In this document: positions 7,817 through 13,800 of the stretch, piece by piece | Layout: every line of letters starts with the position of its first letter | Position numbering within the stretch: the first letter of the stretch is position 1 | Source: JBAWZR01 sp037142915 | Lineage (GTDB): Bacteria > Patescibacteriota > Minisyncoccia > Moranbacterales > UBA1568 | Assembly (NCBI GenBank): GCA_037142915.1 | Contig: JBAWZR010000017.1 | Coordinates: forward strand, 1 to 16,288 | Reading direction: 5' to 3' | DNA length: 16,288 nt | Translations under genes and position numbers: made by a program | The notes under the pieces: model-generated | What the model saw: the letters and a program-made list of their open reading frames with translations, nothing else | Told to the model about the DNA's origin: nothing | Database searches by the model: none

Positions 7817-7834
7817 GTATTTTTTGGGCCTGCT

Positions 7835-7885
7835 GAGAATGGTAACAAAGGCTCAACCTTCATCGTGGAAGTCCCCGTGGCGTAA
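7835..7885 (+). repeat. Histidine-kinase gene tail, copy B
   Basis: These 51 bases encode ENGNKGSTFIVEVPVA-stop. The last 37 (7849-7885) are identical to the end of copy A, and the first 14 (starting GAGAATGG) match copy C but not A. Kinase-like reading may extend further left to about 7817 (VFFGPA). No kinase gene lies upstream; the fragment directly follows the peptidase stop. It marks the right end of block 1. Confidence 0.85.
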
Positions 7886-7965
7886 TGTAATAAGGTAGGA
7901 AGTAGTTCAATATTTTGCATGAATTGATCATCTGGCAAGTTATTGCGATTTATCGGTAGTAGCTT

Positions 7966-8403
7966 TTATCGTTGAATGACTGGATAAGACGAGATAAGCG
8001 TTTCGACCAATTTTTTGATCTGATCATATGTTTTTTTTGAAATCTCGCGCGTAGCGAAAGAAGGATTTTCTATTTTCCACCATATCACTTTTTCATTATC
8101 ACGCAAAAAATCCGGAATATACGGTTCTTCTGCCATCGAAATGATAACGTCAGCGTTTTCTGCCATGTGTGGTACAAGTTTTTTTGTACGATGATTCCGT
8201 ATATACATACCATTTTTCTCCATGATCTCAAAAAAATCAGGGGAACGGAAACGAGTCTCGATAATAACCCCTTCCGGTTCGTCGCTGGAGCCGACATAGG
8301 TACCGGCGGAATCGGCGTCAGTTGTATTCGTGAGCTGGTTATATATTGCAGCGGCCATTTGGCTACGGAATTGATTGTTTTTGCAAATAAATAATGCTTT
8401 CAT
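7966..8403 (-). CDS. Low-molecular-weight phosphatase / arsenate-reductase-like protein
   Basis: This 145-residue protein opens with FICKNNQFRSQMA, the CX5R(S) phosphate-binding loop of the low-molecular-weight protein tyrosine phosphatase and thioredoxin-type ArsC fold (C7, R13, S14). DVIISM and WWKIENPSF follow where the family has its second strand and the acidic loop. The usual general-acid Asp-Pro is replaced by Asn-Pro, so classical phosphatase activity may be weak or different. Candidate roles are protein-phosphate removal or arsenate reduction; the additional cysteines of arsenate reductases are not seen. There is no SD. It is convergent with the peptidase and lies between tail copy B and the P-loop kinase gene. 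Confidence 0.8.
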   Translation of the reverse strand: MKALFICKNNQFRSQMAAAIYNQLTNTTDADSAGTYVGSSDEPEGVIIETRFRSPDFFEIMEKNGMYIRNHRTKKLVPHMAENADVIISMAEEPYIPDFLRDNEKVIWWKIENPSFATREISKKTYDQIKKLVETLISSYPVIQR

Positions 8404-8502
8404 AGTGTATGAGAAAATAGTAGCTTTTTTTGGAAGTTTTATTTTGTCACTATTTTATCTGTGTTATTTAAACTATTTTTTCTATTCTATTGAGAATGCT
8501 AG

Positions 8503-8537
8503 CAAAAAAAAGACTAGCATGCAAATTATGCTAGTCT
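8503..8537 (-). terminator. Minus-strand terminator of the P-loop kinase gene
   Basis: The arms AGACTAGCAT (8511-8520) and ATGCTAGTCT (8528-8537) form a perfect 10-bp stem with a 7-base loop. On the minus strand it is followed by a run of T (complement of 8503-8510). It lies 34 bases beyond the stop of the minus-strand gene 8571-9137. Confidence 0.9.
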
Positions 8538-8570
8538 AATGATCTGTGCAGAGGAAGAGCTCTCATCAGC

Positions 8571-9137
8571 TTATAGTGATGGTTCAGGCTGACTATTCGC
8601 CTTAACTTTTGTCAAAATAGCCTCTATCGCTAAGTCGATATCGTTGATATTTTCATTATTAATAATGATATGGTTTTGACTACGAATAGAAAACTCTTCG
8701 AAAACAGCTTTAAACCGAAGGTGCATTCTTAGTGTTTCTTCAGTTGAAAGGATATGGCCATCTCTTCTTGTTGAGTACAGTCGTTTTTCGACTACCTCGT
8801 ATGGACAACGTACTTCAATCCACAGCACTTGCACATGTTGACCCATGCAAAGAGTTTCCAGCCGAGTACGGAGTGAATGCAAATGAAACACTTCATCCAT
8901 TATTATCATCGGTAGTCTTTGATCAAAAAGTTCAAAGACATAGAGTAGAGCTTTTTGGTAATAGATCCATCTGAGTTCAGGTGGATCTATTTGACTTCTG
9001 ACAAGGGTTGGGTTAATGTCGGTCTTTTTAAAGTCGTCAAGTTCGACAATTCTTGCGCTCGTTTTTTTGCTGAATTCACTGGAAATGGTTGATTTCCCCA
9101 CGCCCGGTAGGCCAGTGAACAGTAGAAGTTTTTTCAT
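8571..9137 (-). CDS. P-loop kinase-like NTPase (AAA_33 type)
   Basis: This 188-residue protein has a Walker A motif, GLPGVGKST, at residues 9-17, and a hydrophobic strand ending in MDE near 80 (PMIIMDEVF) as a likely Walker B. YSTRRDGHIL supplies lid-like arginines. The layout is that of small-molecule or polynucleotide kinases such as chloramphenicol phosphotransferase, gluconate kinase and PNK-like enzymes (AAA_33); the substrate is unknown. A textbook SD (AGGAGG) sits six bases before the ATG. The gene diverges from tyrS across a 313-base spacer and has its own terminator. Strong SD use links it to the tyrS pair rather than to the SD-less phosphatase gene to its left. Confidence 0.87.
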   Translation of the reverse strand: MKKLLLFTGLPGVGKSTISSEFSKKTSARIVELDDFKKTDINPTLVRSQIDPPELRWIYYQKALLYVFELFDQRLPMIIMDEVFHLHSLRTRLETLCMGQHVQVLWIEVRCPYEVVEKRLYSTRRDGHILSTEETLRMHLRFKAVFEEFSIRSQNHIIINNENINDIDLAIEAILTKVKANSQPEPSL

Positions 9138-9450
9138 GTACAGCCTCCTTAATTTGATTTGAATTTTAAAGAAAACTAGTCTTGAATGAGACCAGTTTGA
9201 GAAGTTGAAGTATTTTTCAGCATCTTAAACAAGACTCATGTATCTAAGCTACAATAACCATATAAATACCCAACTAAAGTATTTCTAAGTGTCAGTATCT
9301 CCATGCCAAGAGTGTACCTTTAAATGAGACACTTTGTCAAGATGAATTTGACAGAAAACGAAAATGATGCGTATACTAAACTCAAGTGCCAATGCTATTA
9401 ACTTAGTTGGTACTCATTACAAAAATTGTCATTTAACAAGAGGTGATATT
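9138..9450. other. Divergent intergenic region with structured DNA
   Basis: This 313-base AT-rich spacer separates the P-loop kinase and tyrS starts. It holds the tyrS promoter and two interlaced inverted repeats: ACTAGTCT (9175-9182) with AGACCAGT (9189-9196, one mismatch), and AGTCTTG (9178-9184) with CAAGACT (9230-9236). They lie near the start of the minus-strand gene and could fold in its leader. No coding frame is convincing and no T-box GGTGG element is seen. Confidence 0.5.
9348..9377 (+). promoter_or_regulatory. Promoter of tyrS
   Basis: A perfect TTGACA (9348-9353) and TATACT (9372-9377) are separated by 18 bases. The predicted transcript start near 9384 gives a leader of about 67 bases before ATG 9451. 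It also argues against any tyrS start upstream of 9384. Confidence 0.75.
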
Positions 9451-10695
9451 ATGAACATCTTTAAAGAACTCAGTAAGCGAGGTTTTATTGCTCAGTGTAC
9501 GAACGAGATTGGTGTACAGAAGGCTTTACAGAGTCCGGCCGTCATTTATGCGGGGTTTGACCCGACGGCATCCAGCTTGCATGTTGGTAGTCTGGTTCCA
9601 ATTATGGCCATGGCGCACCTTCAGAGAGCTGGACATCATATTCTAGCTTTGGTTGGTGGTGCGACGGCTTATATAGGTGATCCGAGCGGTAAAACGGATA
9701 TGCGTAAAATGCTGACACCTGAAGAAATAGCTGTTAACATAGACGGCATTCGTCGGCAACTTTCCTCCTTTCTTTCCCTTGATGGAACAAAAGGAGAGGT
9801 TGTCAATAATGCGGACTGGTTCCTTCCCATGGGATATATTGAGTTTCTCCGGGAAGTGGGGACATATTTTCGCGTTAATGATATGATTCGGTCGGAATCA
9901 TGCCGTATGCGACTTGAGCAGGAGTCAGGGCTTTCGTTTCTGGAGTTTAATTACCAGATTCTTCAGGCTTGGGACTTTTTGCATCTTGCTCGCACGAAGA
10001 ATTGTGCGATTCAACTTGGAGGCAACGATCAATGGGGTAACATTACCGCAGGAGTGGAGTTAGTGCGTCGGAAGAACGCTCGTGAGGTATATGGTCTGAC
10101 ATTTCCACTCCTTACGACCGCAAGCGGGAAAAAGATGGGGAAGACGGAAGCTGGTGCTGTATGGCTTGATGCCTCACGTACTTCGCCGTATGAGTACTAC
10201 CAATACTGGATCAACACGGAAGATAAGGATGTGGAGCGATTTTTGAAGCTGTACACATTTCTTTCATTTGAAGAAGTAACATCTCTTTGTGAACACATTG
10301 GAGATGATATTGATTTATTGAGAAATGCTAAAGATGTTTTGGCTATGGAAACGACGGCTATCGCCCATGGAGTTCTTGCTGCGAAACAAGCAAGAGATGC
10401 CTCTCGAAAGTTGTTTTCCGGAGATAAAGATCCATCACTTGCCGATGGCGCGCCGAAAATAAACATTCCTTTCGAGGAGTTGAAAAAAAGCGATTTGGTT
10501 TTGGTTGATTTGGTCTATCTTTCCGGATTGGATATGTCTAAATCCGATGCACGTCGTTCCATAAAGCAAAGAGGTATTTATGTGGAGGGAGAGCAAGTGG
10601 GTGGCAGTTTGGATCAAAAGATTCCTTTTTCGCAGGGTACACAGATTCTTCTTCGGAAGGGGAAGAAGCAGTATGTGTTGGTAAACATTGTTTGA
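9451..10695 (+). CDS. tyrS: Tyrosyl-tRNA synthetase
   Basis: This 414-residue class I synthetase attaches tyrosine to tRNA-Tyr. YAGFDPTASSLHVGSL (33-48) holds the HIGH element as HVGS. GGNDQWGN lies in the tyrosine and tRNA binding core. KMGKTEAGAVWL near 228-239 is the KMSKS loop, with Gly and Thr in place of the two Ser. The last 80 or so residues form an S4 RNA-binding domain. Length matches bacterial TyrS. ATG 9451 is chosen for the SD AAGAGGTGAT just upstream and because a longer frame from 9364 would start inside the promoter. It is followed 29 bases later by a prephenate-dehydratase-like gene, probably in one transcript. The SD and position in a mosaic block suggest a horizontally acquired, perhaps second, tyrS. 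Confidence 0.96.
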   Translation: MNIFKELSKRGFIAQCTNEIGVQKALQSPAVIYAGFDPTASSLHVGSLVPIMAMAHLQRAGHHILALVGGATAYIGDPSGKTDMRKMLTPEEIAVNIDGIRRQLSSFLSLDGTKGEVVNNADWFLPMGYIEFLREVGTYFRVNDMIRSESCRMRLEQESGLSFLEFNYQILQAWDFLHLARTKNCAIQLGGNDQWGNITAGVELVRRKNAREVYGLTFPLLTTASGKKMGKTEAGAVWLDASRTSPYEYYQYWINTEDKDVERFLKLYTFLSFEEVTSLCEHIGDDIDLLRNAKDVLAMETTAIAHGVLAAKQARDASRKLFSGDKDPSLADGAPKINIPFEELKKSDLVLVDLVYLSGLDMSKSDARRSIKQRGIYVEGEQVGGSLDQKIPFSQGTQILLRKGKKQYVLVNIV

Positions 10696-10724
10696 GGTTA
10701 TTTTAAGGTAAAGGGGTGATTGCA

Positions 10725-11585
10725 ATGAGTAAAAAGAAGGTTGCGTATCTTGGGAATGATAATCAGACTTTCGGTTATCAGGCCATGAGGAAGTTTTTTG
10801 GTGATAGGGATATTGTTCCAATCGGTTGCAGGACTCACCTGGAGGTTTGCGAGAAAGTCGGAAGATCCGAAGTGTCGTGCGGAGTTGTTGCCATTGAAAA
10901 TGTTCTCGATGGCGTGGTTCCGGAGACGGCTCGTTCTATCGAGAGGGTTGATGGTCATTACGGACTTAAGATTTGGGGGGAGGTTATCCTACCAATACGA
11001 ATGTACTGCGCCAATCAAACCGGGAGTTACAATGGTGTTCAGAGGGTTGTTTCGCATCCATCGGCACTTGGGCAATGTAGTTATTTTGTTGGAAAACTTT
11101 TCCGGAGAGGAATCGTTACCGAGACATGTTCTTCTACCGGAGTTGCTGCAATTAGGGCTCGGGACGATGCGTCGGTGGCCGCACTTGCCTCAAGGGAGGC
11201 TATCGATGAGTGCAATCTCAAGTATCTGGAAAGCGAGTCCGTCACCAATCACGTCAACTCTGCAACGAGGTTTTTCATTTTAGGAAAACAGCACGCGCGG
11301 AAGACAGGGGATGACAAGACATGTTTTTTGGTGAATCTTGATCAAGCACGTCCAGGTGGTCTGGCGGATACGCTTGATGTGTTTGCCAGTGAGAAAATAA
11401 ATATCCTTCTTATGTACCCCATTTCCATTTTTGGAAAACGATGGGAGTACACCTGGATGATAGAGGTAGGAGGACATATCACGGATGAAGCGGTGAGTCG
11501 GGCATGGGATGGTTTTAATGCACTGGGATTGTCTCTTAGACCCATGCAATTTCTCGGATCATATCCGAAAGGAACACTCGGCTAG
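10725..11585 (+). CDS. Prephenate dehydratase-like protein with ACT domain
   Basis: This 286-residue protein matches monofunctional PheA/PheA2 enzymes, which convert prephenate to phenylpyruvate on the way to phenylalanine. The dehydratase part shows VAYLG at the start, GVVAIENVLDGVV (53-65), SHPSALGQC (110-118), TCSSTGVAA (134-142) and the catalytic-region TRF at 181-183. An ACT regulatory domain follows (about 197-280), with PGGLADTLDVFASEKINIL and the closing LGSYP. The usual ESRP phenylalanine-binding element reads MYPI, so feedback control may be altered. SD AAGGGGTGAT supports ATG 10725; an in-frame GTG at 10716 overlaps that SD. Its pairing with tyrS is odd: no other aromatic pathway gene is here. 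A terminator follows. Confidence 0.88.
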   Translation: MSKKKVAYLGNDNQTFGYQAMRKFFGDRDIVPIGCRTHLEVCEKVGRSEVSCGVVAIENVLDGVVPETARSIERVDGHYGLKIWGEVILPIRMYCANQTGSYNGVQRVVSHPSALGQCSYFVGKLFRRGIVTETCSSTGVAAIRARDDASVAALASREAIDECNLKYLESESVTNHVNSATRFFILGKQHARKTGDDKTCFLVNLDQARPGGLADTLDVFASEKINILLMYPISIFGKRWEYTWMIEVGGHITDEAVSRAWDGFNALGLSLRPMQFLGSYPKGTLG

Positions 11586-11609
11586 GGGAAATGGTCTTGT
11601 CGAGTTTAG

Positions 11610-11650
11610 ACTTTGTGTTACGATGAAACCATCTGGCACAAAGTTTTTTT
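11610..11650 (+). terminator. Rho-independent terminator after the dehydratase gene
   Basis: The arms ACTTTGTG (11610-11617) and CACAAAGT (11637-11644) pair perfectly. A second inner stem, GATG with CATC, sits in the loop, and seven T end at 11650. It closes the tyrS transcript. Confidence 0.85.
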
Positions 11651-11701
11651 ATGTTTTAATTGTATTCAGGCTATTGCGAAAAAAAGTTAACACTCATTTT
11701 T

Positions 11702-11881
11702 ATGCAAACCTTCTTTGTACTACAATCCAAGATTCATCCCATCGTCCGAGCAATTTTGCTGCAGGGCGATAAAATGGTTTTGTGTCGAGCTAAGGGGAAT
11801 GCACGATTTTTCCTCCCCGGTGGGCATATCGAGAATGGCAGCAAAGGCTCAACCTTCATCGTGGAGGTCCCCGTGGCGTAA
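11702..11881 (+). pseudogene. Truncated Nudix hydrolase fused in frame to kinase tail
   Basis: ATG 11702 opens 59 codons. Residues 1 to about 46 are the N-terminal half of a Nudix hydrolase: a beta strand pair (PIVRAILLQGDKMVLCRAKG) leads into FFLPGGHIENG, the start of the Nudix box. Exactly there the sequence switches to KGSTFIVEVPVA-stop, the end of a histidine kinase. The catalytic REXXEE helix is missing, so the protein cannot be an active Nudix enzyme. It is a recombination chimera whose junction falls in the GAGAATGG stretch also found in copy B. No SD is visible. Whether the 59-residue peptide is made is unknown. Confidence 0.82.
11831..11881 (+). repeat. Histidine-kinase gene tail, copy C
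   Basis: These 51 bases match copy B from GAGAATGG to the TAA, with a few substitutions in the first part. The final 37 bases (11845-11881) differ from copies A and B by a single synonymous change (GAA to GAG). The fragment forms the C-terminus of the truncated Nudix gene and marks the right end of block 2. Confidence 0.85.
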
Positions 11882-11925
11882 GGATTTTTTTTGAATTTTA
11901 GCGATATTTTGTCAATTGCTGTTGA

Positions 11926-12213
11926 TACCATGGTCTTGCAAAATGCTATGGTTTGACATGTCAGCTATTTGATGATATGCGAGAGATTGATGATGATGTT
12001 AAAAATGGCTATTGGTCATTGCCTGTCAGTTTAGCTCATTTTAATGGGTGGGATATTTCTACGAATGAAGGAAAGCGTTTATCCATTGAAACATCACGCT
12101 CTTTGGCAGAGGGGTATATAAAAAAAGCGAAGGAATTGTGCGGTAATCAATTTCTATCGCTTTTGGATCTTGTCGAACGTATTGAAAAAGCGGGAGCCAA
12201 TATCCAATATTAA
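11926..12213 (+). pseudogene. 5'-truncated isoprenoid-synthase-like fragment
   Basis: The frame ending at 12213 begins after an in-frame stop at 11923-11925, only 44 bases beyond kinase tail copy C. Its first residues (LAKCYGLTCQLFDDMREIDDDVKNG) resemble the second aspartate-rich motif and following loop of class I isoprenoid (trans-prenyl diphosphate) synthases. The first aspartate motif and the whole N-terminal half, some 200 residues in this family, are absent. A TTG at 11953 or a later ATG could start a peptide of 86 residues or less, but there is no SD. It looks like the surviving C-terminal third of a gene cut when the tail arrived. The family call is moderate because only one motif remains. 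Confidence 0.5.
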
Positions 12214-12249
12214 TTAGCAATAAACAACGATTTGCAAGGAGTCTAACGG

Positions 12250-12280
12250 GGCATGTATTGAAAAGTACATGCCTCTTTTT
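12250..12280 (+). terminator. Rho-independent terminator
   Basis: The arms GGCATGTA (12250-12257) and TACATGCC (12266-12273) pair perfectly around an 8-base loop, followed by TCTTTTT. It ends rightward transcription just at the stop codon of the convergent minus-strand Nudix gene. Confidence 0.88.
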
Positions 12281-12752
12281 AATCGAAAAAAACTGTTTTT
12301 GTGTCATCAAACACTTGATCTATTATCTCTTTGACGAGTGGGAATGTTTCAACCGTAGATAAATCTTTTTTTGTAAACCAGCGATATTCCATAGTCTCAT
12401 TCGTGAGTTTAAGTTCTCCGTTTGCAATGGTGCAGAGGAATACTATGAGGAAAACTCTTTGTACCGTATCGCCCAAAGCAAGAATGTAAGATGGATCGGT
12501 ATAGACACCAAGCAATCGTTCTGTGGAGACTTTGACTCCAAGCTCTTCTTGCATTTCACGCTTGAGACACTGCTCAATCGACTCATCGAGTTCAATTTTT
12601 CCGCCAGGAATTGCCCAAATGGGACTATCTTCTCTTTTATGAAGAAGGATTTCGTGGGAATTATTTATAATGACACCGTGTATAGACGGTATAAGTGGTT
12701 GATTGGGTTTTGGAGCCTGAGGATTTCTGTAGTAGATTTTTATCATATACAT
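12279..12752 (-). CDS. Nudix hydrolase
   Basis: This 157-residue protein carries an intact Nudix box at residues 51-73 (GKIELDE, seven residues, REMQEELGV), matching GX5EX7REUXEEXGU with the catalytic glutamates 66, 69 and 70. Nudix enzymes cleave nucleoside diphosphates linked to another group, for example 8-oxo-dGTP, ADP-ribose or nucleotide sugars. The WAIPGG and YTDPSY context fits the MutT or ADP-ribose-pyrophosphatase-like groups, but the substrate is open. An alternative ATG two codons in exists; no SD supports either. It is convergent with the isoprenoid-like fragment and divergent from the response regulator. It is the last gene of the mosaic region and is not closely similar to the truncated Nudix at 11702. 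Confidence 0.9.
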   Translation of the reverse strand: MYMIKIYYRNPQAPKPNQPLIPSIHGVIINNSHEILLHKREDSPIWAIPGGKIELDESIEQCLKREMQEELGVKVSTERLLGVYTDPSYILALGDTVQRVFLIVFLCTIANGELKLTNETMEYRWFTKKDLSTVETFPLVKEIIDQVFDDTKTVFFD

Positions 12753-12854
12753 ATAGATTTAGAATATTTATTTGCTTATCATAGCATATTTTTGATGTAA
12801 ACTCATCATGATACCTTCAATCAAGGAGATGAATTCGGGGCTCCAAACATTTTG

Positions 12855-12883
12855 TTGCTTTTTTCGGCTTTTTGGCTTATACT
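12855..12883 (+). promoter_or_regulatory. Putative promoter of the response regulator-aspS-mreB genes
   Basis: A -35-like TTGCTT (12855-12860) and -10 TATACT (12878-12883) are separated by 17 bases. The predicted leader of about 90 bases carries two direct copies of TTAGAAGCGC, at 12896-12905 and 12917-12926, exactly 21 bases apart. Two helical turns fit a protein binding one DNA face. Confidence 0.5.
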
Positions 12884-12982
12884 GAGAATGCTTTATTAGA
12901 AGCGCTTTTCGATTTTTTAGAAGCGCAGTTTCTGTTTATTTTCCTGGAAAAAGTTAAAAAAAATAATTAATGTATTGCATTT

Positions 12983-13786
12983 ATGGCAAAGATTCTCCTT
13001 GTGGAAGATGATCCGATGATTTCCGAAGTCTATATGACGAAGTTTAAGGCTTCGGGTATCGATGCAGACCTGGCGGAGAGCGGGCATGCCGTTTTGCAGA
13101 AAGCCAAGGAGAACAAGTATGATCTCGTGTTATTGGATATCGTGTTGCCGGAGATGAACGGTATGGAGGTGTTGGAGGAGTTGCGCACCAAACCCGAGTA
13201 CGATAAGGACTTGAAAGTCGTAATGTTCAGCAATTTGAGTGAGAAATCTGATCGGGATCGAGCGCTGCAGCTTGGCGCCAATGGTTTTGTTCCGAAGACA
13301 GAATTTTCGCCGTCGCAATTGGTGGCCGAGGTCTCCCGATTTTTGCGGCAGTTCGAGGAGCAGAAGAAACACGCCCTGCGCGCATCTGACGGGACGGCAG
13401 TGGAGTCGAAAAACAAAAACATCTTGTTTGTCGAAGATGAAGCGGTGTTTTGCGATATGTTCGGTGGTCAATTGGAGAAAGAGGGTTACTCGGTGACCTA
13501 TCTGGATGGAGGGATGAACGCTGTCCAGGCGGCGGTGGAAAAACCATTTGATATGGTGGTGACCGATATGGCGATACGCGAGATGAATGGTCTGGATGTT
13601 ATCCGGCTGGTTCGCGAGAGCTCTATCAATAGCGCCACCCCGATTATTTTGTTTTCAGCTTCTGTTGATGATGCTCAGTTTGCTGAAGCGAAGAATCTGG
13701 GTGCCGACAGTTGTTTTCTGAAGACTCGTTTAACACCGAGTGAATTGTTGAAGGAAGTGGGCCGACTCATTACACAGAAAAAATAA
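12983..13786 (+). CDS. Double-receiver response regulator
   Basis: This 267-residue protein consists of two CheY-like receiver domains and nothing else. Receiver 1 (about 3-122) has the acidic pair D9 and D10, phospho-acceptor D52 (LLDIVLPEMNG), S83 and K105. Receiver 2 (about 145-264) has E151 and D152, acceptor D195 (VTDMAIREMNG), S225 and K247. Both look competent. A linker with several basic residues (EEQKKHALR) joins them. There is no DNA-binding or enzymatic output, so signalling must go through protein contact or phosphotransfer. It is the first gene right of the mosaic, and the tails inside that mosaic come from a histidine kinase, its likely partner. aspS follows after 14 bases. No SD is seen. 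Confidence 0.92.
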   Translation: MAKILLVEDDPMISEVYMTKFKASGIDADLAESGHAVLQKAKENKYDLVLLDIVLPEMNGMEVLEELRTKPEYDKDLKVVMFSNLSEKSDRDRALQLGANGFVPKTEFSPSQLVAEVSRFLRQFEEQKKHALRASDGTAVESKNKNILFVEDEAVFCDMFGGQLEKEGYSVTYLDGGMNAVQAAVEKPFDMVVTDMAIREMNGLDVIRLVRESSINSATPIILFSASVDDAQFAEAKNLGADSCFLKTRLTPSELLKEVGRLITQKK

Positions 13787-13800
13787 TTAACGAGCGATAT

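Noticed and set aside
9138..9450. T-box riboswitch upstream of tyrS
   Set aside because: The spacer is long enough, but no T-box bulge (GGTGG) sequence is present and the promoter at 9348-9377 leaves only about 67 bases of leader.
3218..11881. CRISPR-like array from the repeated 37-mer
   Set aside because: Only three copies, separated by about 4 kb of genes, and the repeat is a coding gene end.
12882..12892. CTGAGAATGCT as another relic of the tail repeat
   Set aside because: Only about nine bases agree with the left arm of copy B and the match stops before the diagnostic part; it overlaps the promoter of the response regulator.
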